In this document: positions 10,538-23,085 of the stretch, piece by piece
How the letters are laid out: each line of letters begins with the position of its first letter
Position numbering within the stretch: position 1 is the stretch's first letter
Assembly (NCBI RefSeq): GCF_007018965.1
Contig: NZ_VJYZ01000018.1
Coordinates: 124,001-188,000, forward strand
Origin: Paracoccus marinus
Lineage (GTDB): Bacteria > Pseudomonadota > Alphaproteobacteria > Rhodobacterales > Rhodobacteraceae
Length of the DNA stretch: 64,000 bases
Direction: 5' to 3'
Made by a program: the position numbers and the translations under genes
The notes under the pieces: model-generated
What the model was told of the DNA's origin: nothing
What the model saw: the letters and a program-made list of their open reading frames with translations, nothing else
The model's database searches: none

Positions 10538-11537
10538 AGCGGATCCGGGGGTCGAGGATGCCGTAGAGGATGTCGGCGATCAGGGTGAAGACGACGATCA
10601 GGATGGCGAAGATGAAGGTCAGGGTCAGCACCATCGGAATGTCGTTGGAATGGATGGCCGAGATCAGCAGCTGTCCGAGCCCGTTCACCTTGAACACCTG
10701 CTCGGTGATGATCGCGCCGCCGAACACCGCCGGAAGCCCCAGCGCGATCACGGTCACGACCGGGATGAGGCTGTTTCTCAGCACGTGTTTCAGGACCACG
10801 GTGCGTTCCGACAGCCCCTTAGCGCGGGCGGTGCGGACGTAATCCTGACCAAGGTTGTCCAGCATCGACGCGCGCATGAAGCGGCTGATCTGGGCCGCGT
10901 TGTAAAGCGCGAGCACGGTCACCGGCATCGCCATCTGCCGCACCTGCTGCCAGAAGCTGGCCCAGTCGGTGACCTTCAGCGTCGTGTCGTAGATCGACGG
11001 GAACCATTGCAGGTTCACGGCGAACACGATGATGAACACGACTCCGGTAAAGAAGGTGGGCATGGAAAAGCCCACCATCGAGATGAACGTGCCCAGCTGG
11101 TCGAACCACGAATACTGCTTGTAGGCCGAGATGATCCCGATCGGGATCGCGATCAGCACGCCCACCAGATAGCTGAACCCCACGACCTTGAGCGTCTGCG
11201 GGATCCGCTCGGCGATCACGTCGAACACCGGGCTGCGCGACTGGAAGCTGATGATCCGCTGCGCGCCCCGGCTGAAGTCGGTGCCGAGCAGCTGGTCGAC
11301 CCAGTGCAGCGGCTCGATCCAGAAGAACTGCTTGAGCCACAGGACGTAGCGGATGTACCAGGCCTGGCCCAGCCCCAGCGCCTCGCGCATCTTTTCCTTG
11401 ACCTCGGGCGGTACGGTCAGGGGCACGTCCCCCAAGGGGTCTCCGGGCGACAGTTCCAGCAGCAGGAAGATCACCAGCGAGATGAAAAGAAGCGTCGGGA
11501 TCGCGAGCATGATCCGTCGCAGGGCGTATGTCAGCAT
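10530..11537 (-). CDS. ABC oligopeptide-type transporter permease (DppB/OppB family)
   Basis: The first permease of the pair, 335 residues. The N-terminal helix (RRIMLAIPTLLFISLVIFLLL) is followed by a long periplasmic loop with SPGDPLGD and TDFSRG, then five helices. The ATPase-contact loop reads YVRTARAKGLSERTVVLKHV and the end is LADILYGILDPRIRY-like, both standard for OppB/DppB. The ATG at 11537 is preferred because GAGGGA lies just upstream; an in-frame GTG at 11549 would add four residues. Confidence 0.93.
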   Translation of the reverse strand: MLTYALRRIMLAIPTLLFISLVIFLLLELSPGDPLGDVPLTVPPEVKEKMREALGLGQAWYIRYVLWLKQFFWIEPLHWVDQLLGTDFSRGAQRIISFQSRSPVFDVIAERIPQTLKVVGFSYLVGVLIAIPIGIISAYKQYSWFDQLGTFISMVGFSMPTFFTGVVFIIVFAVNLQWFPSIYDTTLKVTDWASFWQQVRQMAMPVTVLALYNAAQISRFMRASMLDNLGQDYVRTARAKGLSERTVVLKHVLRNSLIPVVTVIALGLPAVFGGAIITEQVFKVNGLGQLLISAIHSNDIPMVLTLTFIFAILIVVFTLIADILYGILDPRIRYD

Positions 11538-11641
11538 CGGGTCCCTCACATGGGATGGGGCGTCGCGGCCGCGTGGCGGCGGGCCGGTAAGGCGGACCTT
11601 GCCCGTGGGGCCGGGTCCGCCCTTGTTTCACTGGACGCGTG

Positions 11642-13342
11642 TTACTGGGCGCGGGTCCAGTCGGCGACGTTCCAGAACTCGGTGTCCCACGGGTTCATGT
11701 CGAAGCCCTGAAGCGAGTTCGACACCGCCGACACGCGGCCGCGCCAGGTCAGCGGCAGCATCGCCATCGACTGTGTGGTGAGCATAGCGTTCATCTGCTT
11801 GGCAAGCTCGGCCCGGCGGGCGGGATCGGCGGTCTCGCCCATCTCGTCGATCAGGGCGTCGTAGGCCGGGTCGCAGAAGCGGCCGGTGTTCTCGCCCTGC
11901 CACTGGTTCGCGGGCGCCGGGATCTTGGAACAGGCGCGCTCGGCCATGAACGTGCCCGGATCGGTCCCTTCGTAGACGTCGGTGAACATCTCGACATCGG
12001 CGTAGAACTTGTTGATCGTGTCGGGCGATCCCGGGTCGGTCCCGAAATAGACCGAGGCGTCCACCGTCTTGAGCTCGGTGCCCACGCCGATTTCGGCCCA
12101 CCACTGCTTGATCAGCGCCTGATAGTCCTGCCGCACCGGGTTGACCGAGGTCTGGAACAGCAGTTGCAGCTTGCGCCCGTCCTTTTCGCGGATGCCGTCG
12201 CCGCCGACCGTCCAGCCGGCTTCGTCCAGCAGCGCCTTGGCCCCCTCGATGTCCTGCGCCATGCAGTCCTGCGTGTTCGAGGCGAAGGCCTCGGGCGCGT
12301 TCACCACGTCGCAGGTCGCGCGGCCGGTCTCGCCATAGCCGATCTCGGTCAGCAGCTGGCGGTCGATCGCCTTGGACAGCGCCTGCCGGACCTTGATGTC
12401 GCCGAGGATCGGGTGCGGGTGGGCGACGGTCGAACGCTCGCCCTCGGGCAGTTGCGGCGAGGGGTCGGTGAGGTTGAGGAAGATATGCTCGACCTGCGCG
12501 CCGAACGCGGTCGGAAAGTCGCCGCGGCCGGCCGCGACCATCTGGCCCATCGTCTCGGGCGCGAGCTGCATGTTCCAGGCATAGTCGTATTCGCCGGTTT
12601 CAAGCACCGCGCGCGCCGCGCCGGCGGAATCGCCGCCGCCCTTCAGGTTGACGGTCGCGAAGGCGGGCTTGTCGGCCTCGCGGTATTCGGGGTTCGCCTC
12701 GAACGTGGCCACGTCGTTGGTGCGGAACTCGGTCACGCGATAGGGGCCGGTGCCGATCGGGGCGAAGTTCTGTTCGGTGCAGGTGGGCGCGCGTTCGCCG
12801 GTGCAGTCCTGGAACTGCGCCTTCTGGATGATCGGCGCCTGGCCGCCCACGAAGGCGGAATAGGGATAGGGACGCGCCTCGGTAAAGTTGATCTTCACGG
12901 TCAGCGGGTCCACCACCTCGACCGAGGCGATGCCAGTGAACTTGGCGGCCTGCGCGCAGCCGCCGCTTTCGTCCATGCAGTAGTCGGCGGTGAACTTGAC
13001 GTCCTCGGCGGTCAGGGGCGTGCCGTCGGACCACTTGACGCCGTCCTTCAGCTTCCAGGTGATCGACTTGCTGTCCTGCGCCACGCCGCCGTTTTCCAGC
13101 GTCGGGATCTCGGCCGCGAGCTTGGCCACCAGGTCGCCCTTGGCATCGAAGTTCGCGAGCGGTTCCAGCACCAGCGAGGCGGCGGTGATGTCCTTGGTGC
13201 CGGTGGAAAGATACAGGTTCAGGGTGCTCGGGGCCTGCCAGAAGATCATGTTCATCTGGCCCTGGGCGCCGCGCTCGGCGTGGGCGGCGGGCGAAAGGGC
13301 GGCAACGGCGGCGCCGGCAAGCAGCAATGTTCTGGTGTTCAT
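11642..13342 (-). CDS. ABC transporter substrate-binding protein, family 5 (copy 1)
   Basis: A 566-residue periplasmic binding protein for the importer encoded just downstream. The signal peptide is MNTRTLLLAGAAVAALSPAAHA. The body has the family 5 (DppA/OppA) hallmarks: KLKDGVKWSDGTPLTAEDV near residue 100, IGTGPYRVTEF near 190, and VRQALSKAIDRQLL near 320. It is strikingly similar along its whole length to the protein encoded immediately upstream, so the two are a tandem duplication. Ligand is unknown; family 5 proteins bind peptides, opines, glutathione or nickel chelates. Confidence 0.92.
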   Translation of the reverse strand: MNTRTLLLAGAAVAALSPAAHAERGAQGQMNMIFWQAPSTLNLYLSTGTKDITAASLVLEPLANFDAKGDLVAKLAAEIPTLENGGVAQDSKSITWKLKDGVKWSDGTPLTAEDVKFTADYCMDESGGCAQAAKFTGIASVEVVDPLTVKINFTEARPYPYSAFVGGQAPIIQKAQFQDCTGERAPTCTEQNFAPIGTGPYRVTEFRTNDVATFEANPEYREADKPAFATVNLKGGGDSAGAARAVLETGEYDYAWNMQLAPETMGQMVAAGRGDFPTAFGAQVEHIFLNLTDPSPQLPEGERSTVAHPHPILGDIKVRQALSKAIDRQLLTEIGYGETGRATCDVVNAPEAFASNTQDCMAQDIEGAKALLDEAGWTVGGDGIREKDGRKLQLLFQTSVNPVRQDYQALIKQWWAEIGVGTELKTVDASVYFGTDPGSPDTINKFYADVEMFTDVYEGTDPGTFMAERACSKIPAPANQWQGENTGRFCDPAYDALIDEMGETADPARRAELAKQMNAMLTTQSMAMLPLTWRGRVSAVSNSLQGFDMNPWDTEFWNVADWTRAQ

Positions 13343-13425
13343 GTGGGCCTCGGTCGGAAATGGATGACGGGGTGGGGCCCGGCCGCGCGGGGGACGCGCG
13401 GCCGGGCGGTTCGCTCAGGCGCGGA

Positions 13426-15129
13426 TCACTTCACGCGGAACCAGTCCGACGCGTTCCACAACTCGCTGTCCCAGGTGTTCAGGACGACGCCGCCAAGCGC
13501 GTTCGAATGCGCCGACAGGCGGCCACGGTCCACCAGCGGCACGACGGTCATGCTGTCCTTGGTCAGCATGTCGTTCAGCTTGCGGGCGATAGCACCGCGT
13601 TCGTCGATGCCCGAGGTGCGCGACAGTTCCGCCACCAGCTTGTCGTATTCCGGGTCGCAGTAGCGGTTGTTGTTCTCGCCCTGCCACTGGTTGTCGGGGC
13701 TGGGCGCCTTGTCGCAGGTGTACATCGCCAGATACGCCTCGGGGTCGGTTCCGGGGAAGTTGTTGGCGTACATCTGCACGTCGGCATAGAACTTTTCCAG
13801 CGTGTCGGGCGAACCCGCGTCGCCGCCGAAGAAGACCGACGCATCGACCGTCTTGAGCTCGGTTTCCACGCCGATTTCCGACCACCACTGCTTGATGAGC
13901 GACTGGAAGTCCTGCCGGATCGGGTTGACCGAGGTCTGATAGACAAGGCTCAGGCGCTGTCCGTCCTTCTCGCGCACGCCGTCGCCGCCCGGAACCCAGC
14001 CGGCCTCGTCCAGAAGCTTCTTGGCGCCCTCGATGTCCTGGGTCAGGCAGCCGGTGTTGTCGTTCGAGGCGTATTGCTCGGGCGCGGGGACCAGGTTGCA
14101 GGTGGGGCGGCCGGCCTGGCCGTAGCCCACCTCGACCAGCAGGTTGCGGTCGATCGCCATGCTGAGCGCGCGGCGCACGTTCACGTCCGACAGGAACGGG
14201 TTGGGGTGGGCCTTGGTGGACCGCTCGCCCTCGGGCAGGTCCGGCGAGGCGTCGGTCCAGTTCATCTCGATCCGCTCGACAAGGGTGCCGAACGCGTTCA
14301 CGAACTTGCCCTTGCCGCCGCCTTCCATCTGCGCCTGAACCTCGGGCGCGATCTGGGTGTTCCAGGCATAGTCGTATTCGCCGGTCTCCATCACAACGCG
14401 GGCCGCCGCGGCCGCGTCACCGCCGCCCTTGAGCATGATGGTCGCGAAGGCGGGCTTGGCCGGGTCGCGGTATTCGGGGTTGGCTTCCAGCTGCACCACG
14501 TCGTTGGTGCGGAACTCGGTCACGCGGAACGGGCCGGTCCCGATCGGCTTGAAGTTCGCGTCGGTGCAGGTCGGCGCGGCGGCGCCCATGCAGGGGGTGA
14601 ACTGCGCCTTCTGCACGATCGGCGATTCGGACCCGACGAACGCCGTGAAAGGGAAGGGCTTGGCTTCCTTGAAGGTCACCTTGACGGTGGTCGGATCGAC
14701 CGCCTCGACCTTGTCGATGCCGTCGTACTTGGCCAGCTGCGCGCAGCCCCCATCGGGGTTCATGCAGTATTCGGCGGTGAACTTGACATCTTCCGAGGTG
14801 AAGGGCGTGCCGTCCGACCACTTCAGGTCGGGCTTCAGCTTCCAGGTGACGCTCTTGAAGTCCGCGGCGATGCCGCCGTTCTCGACCGTCGGCAGCTCGG
14901 TCACGAGGCGGGGGAACATGTTGCCCTTCTCGTCATAGCCGGCCAGCGGCTCGATCACGAGCGAGCTTGCCTCGACGTCCTTGGTTCCCGACGAAAGATA
15001 GGGGTTCATCGTCGAGACAGCCTGAAAGTACAGGATGTTCGCCTGGCCGTCGCTGCCGCGCTCGGCCATCGCGGCGGGGGCCATCGCCATCGTGGCGGCG
15101 GCGCCCAGCAGCAGGGTTCTTATCTTCAT
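13426..15129 (-). CDS. ABC transporter substrate-binding protein, family 5 (copy 2)
   Basis: A 567-residue periplasmic binding protein. Its signal peptide is MKIRTLLLGAAATMAMAPAAMA, and the start at 15129 is set by AAGGAG nine bases upstream; an open frame continues further but has no such site. Blocks such as WKLKPDLKWSDGTPFTSEDV, GTGPFRVTEFRTNDV and VRRALSMAIDRNLLVEVGYG line up one-for-one with copy 1. It is the first gene of the minus-strand unit SBP2-SBP1-permease-permease, facing the ATPase gene across a 263-base divergent region. Confidence 0.92.
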   Translation of the reverse strand: MKIRTLLLGAAATMAMAPAAMAERGSDGQANILYFQAVSTMNPYLSSGTKDVEASSLVIEPLAGYDEKGNMFPRLVTELPTVENGGIAADFKSVTWKLKPDLKWSDGTPFTSEDVKFTAEYCMNPDGGCAQLAKYDGIDKVEAVDPTTVKVTFKEAKPFPFTAFVGSESPIVQKAQFTPCMGAAAPTCTDANFKPIGTGPFRVTEFRTNDVVQLEANPEYRDPAKPAFATIMLKGGGDAAAAARVVMETGEYDYAWNTQIAPEVQAQMEGGGKGKFVNAFGTLVERIEMNWTDASPDLPEGERSTKAHPNPFLSDVNVRRALSMAIDRNLLVEVGYGQAGRPTCNLVPAPEQYASNDNTGCLTQDIEGAKKLLDEAGWVPGGDGVREKDGQRLSLVYQTSVNPIRQDFQSLIKQWWSEIGVETELKTVDASVFFGGDAGSPDTLEKFYADVQMYANNFPGTDPEAYLAMYTCDKAPSPDNQWQGENNNRYCDPEYDKLVAELSRTSGIDERGAIARKLNDMLTKDSMTVVPLVDRGRLSAHSNALGGVVLNTWDSELWNASDWFRVK

Positions 15130-15255
15130 GGGACGCTCCTTGTTGGTGTTGCCCCGCACGGGGCTGCGGAAACGGCGGGCCTGATGCCTTTGCGGCGCTC
15201 TTCTAGCCTTTTGCATGCCTTTTCCGGGTCGTCTGTGCCCTTGCGGAATGTTCGA

Positions 15256-15283
15256 ATAGTTAGGCACCGTCCTGAAAACGCAA
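15256..15283 (-). promoter_or_regulatory. possible promoter for the binding protein/permease operon
   Basis: Read on the minus strand, TTGCGT (15283-15278) and AACTAT (15261-15256) lie 16 bases apart, about 125 bases upstream of the binding-protein start. The -10 match is modest. I saw no equally good promoter toward the ATPase gene in this gap. Confidence 0.35.
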
Positions 15284-15315
15284 GCCGGATTTGATGTTGC
15301 AAACCGGGGACGCCT

Positions 15316-15332
15316 GCATCAGCCTGCGATGC
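15316..15332. promoter_or_regulatory. inverted repeat in the divergent ABC transporter promoter region
   Basis: GCATC (15316-15320) and GATGC (15328-15332) form an inverted repeat with a 7-base centre, lying between the two divergent halves of the importer locus. It is a plausible site for a regulator of both units, but no regulator gene is adjacent. Short repeats like this can arise by chance. Confidence 0.25.
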
Positions 15333-15392
15333 TGACGCCGCGCGCACCGCCGTGCCACGGCCGGACGGTCTGCCTGAAACGAGGGATCTTCG

Positions 15393-17234
<1,842 letters not shown>

Positions 17235-17253
17235 GGCGGGACGGGGGCGGCCG

Positions 17254-18597
17254 ATGCAAACGGGCGGACCCATCGCCGCAACCGACCCGGTCCGCTTTCC
17301 CGGGCCGATCCCCGACGCCACCGACGTGGTCATCATCGGCGGCGGCATCGCCGGGATCGCCACGGCGCTGTATCTCGCCCGCGCGGGCGTCGCCGTCACC
17401 GTCTGCGAAAAGGGGCGCGTCGCGGCCGAACAGTCGTCGCGCAACTGGGGCTGGGTGCGCCAGCAGGGCCGCGACCTGGACGAGCTGCCGATCATGATCG
17501 AGGCGCTGCGGCTTTGGGAAGGGCTGCAGCCGGAGCTGGGCGAGGCGGCGGGCCTGCGCCGCACCGGCGTCACCTACCTTGCCCGGACCGAGGCGCAGTT
17601 GCAGGCCTATGAGGGCTGGCTGGTCCACGCCCGCGCGCACGGGCTGGACACGCGGCTTCTGTCGCGGGCGGAACTGGACCGGACGCTGCCGAACGCTGCC
17701 GGGTGGCTCGGCGCGCTCACGACGCCATCCGACGCGCGGGCCGAGCCGTGGACGGCGGTGCCCGCGATGGCGCGCCTTGCGGCCGACGCGGGCGCGGTGA
17801 TCGTCGAGGAATGCGCCGTCCGCACGATCGAAACCGAAGCCGGCCACGTCAGCGGCGTCGTGACCGAGAAGGGAACCATCCGCGCGGCCCGTGTGCTGCT
17901 GGCGGGCGGGGCGTGGTCGTCGCTGTTCGCAGGCAACGCCGGGCTGTCGATCCCGCAGCTGTCCTCGCGCGCGACCGTCGCCGCGACCGAAGCCATGCCC
18001 GATTTCTGGCCCGGCAACGCCGCCGATGATCGCTTCGCCTTCCGCAGGCGCGCCGACGGCGGATACACCCTCGCCCCCGGCACCGTCAGCGACTTCTGGA
18101 TCGGCCCCGGCGCGTTCCGCCATGTCCGCAGCTTCGCCCACCAGTTCCTGCGCGACGTGACCCACACGCGGCTGCACCCCTTCGCGCCCGCGGGCTTTCC
18201 CGACGCCTGGCGCACCGCCCGGCGCTGGCGCGGGGACGAGCAATCCCCGTTCGAGCGAATGCGCGTCCTCGACCCCGCCCCGAACCTGCGGCTGGTCGAA
18301 AAGCTGCAACGCGACTTTGCCGAGACGTTTCCCGCCCTCGGCCGCCCCCGCATCAAGCGCGCATGGGCGGGCATGATCGACGCGACGCCCGACATCGTCC
18401 CGATCCTCGACGAGACGCCGATCCGGGGCTTCTTCGTGGCCACCGGCCTGTCGGGCCACGGTTTCGGCATCGGCCCGGGCATCGGCCGCGTCATGGCCGA
18501 CCTGATCCGCGGGCGCGATCCCGGCCACGACCTGACCCGCTTTCGCTTCGGCCGCTTTTCGGACGGCTCGCCCGTGACGCTCGGCCCGACCTTGTGA
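17254..18597 (+). CDS. FAD-dependent oxidoreductase, DAO family
   Basis: A 447-residue flavoprotein of the D-amino acid oxidase/glycine oxidase superfamily, which oxidises C-N bonds of amino acids or secondary amines. The FAD-binding dinucleotide fold is at residues 25-55 (VVIIGGGIAGIATALYLARAG, with the acidic E at its end). The SSRNWGWVRQQGRD block at about residue 62 and the closing FFVATGLSGHGFGIGPGIG near residue 400 are typical of the family. It starts 19 bases after the ATPase gene and precedes an amidohydrolase, so it likely acts on the imported compound. The exact substrate cannot be read from the sequence. Confidence 0.88.
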   Translation: MQTGGPIAATDPVRFPGPIPDATDVVIIGGGIAGIATALYLARAGVAVTVCEKGRVAAEQSSRNWGWVRQQGRDLDELPIMIEALRLWEGLQPELGEAAGLRRTGVTYLARTEAQLQAYEGWLVHARAHGLDTRLLSRAELDRTLPNAAGWLGALTTPSDARAEPWTAVPAMARLAADAGAVIVEECAVRTIETEAGHVSGVVTEKGTIRAARVLLAGGAWSSLFAGNAGLSIPQLSSRATVAATEAMPDFWPGNAADDRFAFRRRADGGYTLAPGTVSDFWIGPGAFRHVRSFAHQFLRDVTHTRLHPFAPAGFPDAWRTARRWRGDEQSPFERMRVLDPAPNLRLVEKLQRDFAETFPALGRPRIKRAWAGMIDATPDIVPILDETPIRGFFVATGLSGHGFGIGPGIGRVMADLIRGRDPGHDLTRFRFGRFSDGSPVTLGPTL

Positions 18598-18649
18598 CTT
18601 GCGGCGGTGCCTGCGCCGCGCCAACCTGTCCCGAGAACAGGAGACAATC

Positions 18650-19816
18650 ATGCCCGTCAAGAACCGCATGGCCGAGCTGCTGCCCGAGATCACCGCCTGG
18701 CGGCGCGACTTTCACGAGAACCCGGAACTGCTTTACGAAGTCCACCGCACCGCCGGCAAGGTCGCCGAGCTGCTGCGGAGCTTCGGCGTGGACGAGGTCG
18801 TCGAAGGCGTCGGCCGCACCGGCGTGGTGGGCGTCATCAAGGGGCGCAGCGACAGCAGCGGCCGCGTGATCGGCCTGCGCGCCGACATGGACGCGCTGCC
18901 GATCAACGAGATCACGGGCGTCGACTACGCATCCAAGACGCCCGGCGTCATGCACGCCTGCGGCCATGACGGCCACACCGCGATGCTGCTGGGCGCGGCC
19001 CGCTACCTCGCCGAGACGCGCAACTTCGACGGCACGGCGGTCGTGATCTTCCAGCCCGCCGAAGAAGGCGGCGCGGGCGGCCTCGCCATGGTCGAGGACG
19101 GGCTGGTGGACCGCTGGGGCATCCAGGAGTTCTACGGGATGCACAACATGCCCGGCATCCCGACCGGCAGCTTCGCGATCCGCGAGGGCGCGATGATGGC
19201 CGCCGCCGACCAGTTCGACATCGTCGTGACCGGCAAGGGCGGGCACGCCGCGAAGCCCCACGAATGCATCGACACGACGCTGGTGTCGGCGCAGATCATC
19301 GTCGCGCTGCAATCGATCGTGTCGCGCAACATCGACCCGTTGAAGAACGCGGTCGTGTCGGTCTGCGTGGTCCAGACGGATTCGACCGCGCACAACGTCA
19401 TCCCGCAGACGGTGACGCTGAAGGGCACCGCCCGCAGCCTCGACGCAGGTGTCCGCGACCAGCTGGAGGCGGGGATCAGGCGGGTTTCGGAAAACATCGC
19501 CGCCGCCTTCGGTGCCACCGCCGACATCGACTACCGTCGCGGCTACCCGGTGACGGTGAACCACGCCGACGCGACGGAGCACGCGGCGAACGTCGCGCGC
19601 GAGGTCGCGGGCGACATCGACATGACCGTGCAGCCGATGATGGGCGGCGAGGATTTCAGCTACATGCTGGAACAGCGCCCCGGCGCCTACATCTTCGTCG
19701 GCAACGGCGACACGGCGATGGTCCATCACCCGGCCTACAACTTCGACGACGACGCGATCCCGGCGGGGTCGAGCTGGTACGCCGGCATGGTCGAAGCGCG
19801 GATGCCCGCTGCCTGA
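18650..19816 (+). CDS. M20D family amidohydrolase (hippurate hydrolase type)
   Basis: A 388-residue zinc/manganese peptidase-like amidohydrolase that cleaves N-acyl amino acids or short peptides. Metal-site motifs are in order: ADMDALP (about 80), MHACGHDGHT (about 102), EEGGAGG with the catalytic Glu (about 137), MHNMPG, GKGGHAAKPH in the lid domain, and MGGEDFS with HHPAYNF at the end. The ATG at 18650 has ACAGGAGA just upstream; the reading frame continues upstream without such a site. It is the last gene of the plus-strand half of the transport cluster and is followed by a hairpin terminator. Confidence 0.92.
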   Translation: MPVKNRMAELLPEITAWRRDFHENPELLYEVHRTAGKVAELLRSFGVDEVVEGVGRTGVVGVIKGRSDSSGRVIGLRADMDALPINEITGVDYASKTPGVMHACGHDGHTAMLLGAARYLAETRNFDGTAVVIFQPAEEGGAGGLAMVEDGLVDRWGIQEFYGMHNMPGIPTGSFAIREGAMMAAADQFDIVVTGKGGHAAKPHECIDTTLVSAQIIVALQSIVSRNIDPLKNAVVSVCVVQTDSTAHNVIPQTVTLKGTARSLDAGVRDQLEAGIRRVSENIAAAFGATADIDYRRGYPVTVNHADATEHAANVAREVAGDIDMTVQPMMGGEDFSYMLEQRPGAYIFVGNGDTAMVHHPAYNFDDDAIPAGSSWYAGMVEARMPAA

Positions 19817-19839
19817 TTTCGCCTGTCGCTCGCCAAGGG

Positions 19840-19863
19840 AACCCCGGCCTCTGCGCCGGGGTT
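19840..19863 (+). terminator. hairpin terminator after the amidohydrolase gene
   Basis: AACCCCGGC (19840-19848) pairs perfectly with GCCGGGGTT (19855-19863) around a 6-base loop. The downstream T run is interrupted (TTCGTCGTT), so it is a moderate terminator. It separates the transport cluster from the next small gene. Confidence 0.6.
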
Positions 19864-19893
19864 CGTCGTTGGATTCCGGATGAGGAGGGCGCG

Positions 19894-20100
19894 ATGGCCG
19901 GGGATTTCCACAAGGGACAGCGGGTCAGCTGGAACAGTTCGGGCGGGAAGGCGCACGGCAAGATCGTGCGCAAGATCACCTCGCGCATGAAGATCAAGGA
20001 ACACGAGGTCGCGGCCACCGAGGACGATCCGCAATGGCTGGTCGAGACGGACGAGGGCGCGCAGGCCGCGCACAAGCCGGACGCGCTGAAGGCGGAGTGA
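19894..20100 (+). CDS. HVA1 / DUF2945 small TUDOR-like protein
   Basis: A 68-residue protein. It begins MAGDFHKGQRVSWNSSGGKA with a GKIVRKIT strand, and contains the characteristic HEVAATEDDPQWLVETDEG and a C-terminal AAHKPDAL. This is the pattern of the small HVA1 (DUF2945, hypervirulence-associated TUDOR domain) family, whose molecular role in bacteria is not settled. The name comes from a fungal family member, and nothing here suggests virulence. TGAGGAGGG lies just upstream of the ATG. It converges with the cyanophycinase-like gene. Confidence 0.85.
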   Translation: MAGDFHKGQRVSWNSSGGKAHGKIVRKITSRMKIKEHEVAATEDDPQWLVETDEGAQAAHKPDALKAE

Positions 20101-20131
20101 GGACCGGGCCGGGCGGTCGCGGACCCGCCGC

Positions 20132-20965
20132 TCAGGGTTGTGCGATGGTCTGGCCGCGGCGCAGGCGTGTCTGCTCGATCGTCACCGCTTCGGCCGCGGG
20201 ATCGGTCGCGCGCAGGATGGTGACGGTGCCGCTGCCGATCACCCGCGTCGTGCCGTCGCCAAAGCGGACGATCCCGGTATCCTCGTCGATGCCGATGCCG
20301 ATGAGGTCGGGGTGCATCTCGACCGCGCGGGTAAGGCGCTGCAGCCGTCCGCGCTGGCTGAAGTGCTGGTCGATGATCGCGTCCCGCCACAGGCCCAGCC
20401 CGCGCGCGAGGACCGGATGCCGAGTCCCCTCGGACTCGCGCCGCGAGGTCTCGATCATGACGTCGGACATGATGCTCGCGCCCGCGCTGGTGCCGGCGAT
20501 GATGCCCCTGCCGGCGGCGAAGCGGCGGCGCATATCCTCGATCAGCCCGGCCTCGCGGAGCGCGCCCGCCAGCCGCCGCTGAAGCCCGCCCGACATCCAG
20601 ATGATGTCCGCGCGCGCGATCTGCGCGCGGGCGTGATCGACCCGCGACAGGTCCAGCCCTTCGACGTCGTGCGCGCCCGACCGGGCGAACAGCCTGCGGT
20701 TGTCGTCAACCGCGTCGCGGAGGTCCGCGGCGGGGGCGGCATGGGGGATGATCAGGATCTTCGGGGCGGGCCGACCGTAGAGCTGCAGGACGTCGGCATA
20801 GATCCCGCGCCGCGCGCCGCCGCCGATGGCGACAAGCGCGCCGTCGGCCGGGGCACCGGGGATGGCCCGCGCCGGCATCGCGGCGGCGGCCGCGGCAGCC
20901 AGCAGCAGGAGCATCCGCCGGCCGATCGAGGCCCGCGCTCCCCCGTCTCCACGCGTCGTCGTCAT
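20132..20965 (-). CDS. exported cyanophycinase-like S51 family peptidase
   Basis: A 277-residue serine peptidase of the cyanophycinase (S51) family, which breaks multi-L-arginyl-poly-L-aspartate into dipeptides. The nucleophile motif is GTSAGAS (about residue 160). Around it are the conserved IWMSGGLQRRL, LARGLGLW and DQHFSQRGRLQRL blocks, and the end has GIGIDEDTG. The N-terminus has a twin-arginine-like IGRRMLLLLAAAAAAAMPARA signal, so the enzyme probably acts outside the cytoplasm, like the extracellular CphE type. No cyanophycin synthetase gene lies in the window. Substrate is inferred from family only; other S51 members act on different aspartyl peptides. Confidence 0.85.
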   Translation of the reverse strand: MTTTRGDGGARASIGRRMLLLLAAAAAAAMPARAIPGAPADGALVAIGGGARRGIYADVLQLYGRPAPKILIIPHAAPAADLRDAVDDNRRLFARSGAHDVEGLDLSRVDHARAQIARADIIWMSGGLQRRLAGALREAGLIEDMRRRFAAGRGIIAGTSAGASIMSDVMIETSRRESEGTRHPVLARGLGLWRDAIIDQHFSQRGRLQRLTRAVEMHPDLIGIGIDEDTGIVRFGDGTTRVIGSGTVTILRATDPAAEAVTIEQTRLRRGQTIAQP

Positions 20966-21056
20966 GCGATGCTCCCCCGGTGTCCGGCGTCCGTATGCAT
21001 ACCGCGTTTCGGAGTGCCGGCTGCGCGTCGGTGTTCGCGCCGGCCGGCGCTCCGCT

Positions 21057-22448
<1,392 letters not shown>

Positions 22449-22512
22449 CGCGTTTCCCCCGTGGTTCGTTTCGTCGTGATCCGATAGCGTCAGTAACCCA
22501 AGGTTCGCAGCG

Positions 22513-23085
22513 TCACTCGGGAACGGCAAGCTTGACCTTGCCCGATACCAGCGCGCCGTAGCCGCCAGCGTCCAGCAGCTCCTGTTCCTCGGGCGTCGAT
22601 TCGCGCCCCAGCGCGGTGTTGCGCCACGGAAAACGGCCGAACCGCGCAATGGTGTCGCGGTGCATCTGCGCGTGCAGCAGGTTCTCGCCCGGCATCCGTT
22701 CGGAAAACAGCGCCACGGCGCGGTCCTGCAGGGCAAGATCCTCGGCATGCTCGAACGGCATGTAATAGAACTGCCGCGCGGGTTCCGGGGTCTGCAGGTC
22801 GTGCCCCGCCTCGATGGCCGCGCCCGCGATGGACACGGCGAGCGGATCGGTCGCGAAGGACCGGCTGTCGCCCCGGAAAATGTTGCGCGGGAACTGGTCG
22901 GTCAGGATCAGCGAGGCCAGTGTCCCTTCGGGCGTCCCGGCCCATTCGCGGGTCAGTTGCCGCGCGTCCTGCCACGCCGACTGAAAGCGCGCGCGGACCT
23001 GTTCGTCCAGGCCGTCGGACTGCTCGTACCAGCCCTTGGGACCCACGTCCTCAAGCCAGAAGCGGTTGATGTCGTCGGGGGTCAT
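22513..23085 (-). other. internal start: DUF924 domain could be made separately (190 aa)
   Basis: Within the fused frame, AGGGAGAG lies about eight bases before an ATG whose 190-codon product is exactly a full-length DUF924 protein. In the other two frames stops occur right here: one TGA overlaps this ATG as ATGA, another sits six codons upstream. This is what two formerly separate overlapping genes would leave. Confidence 0.5.
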
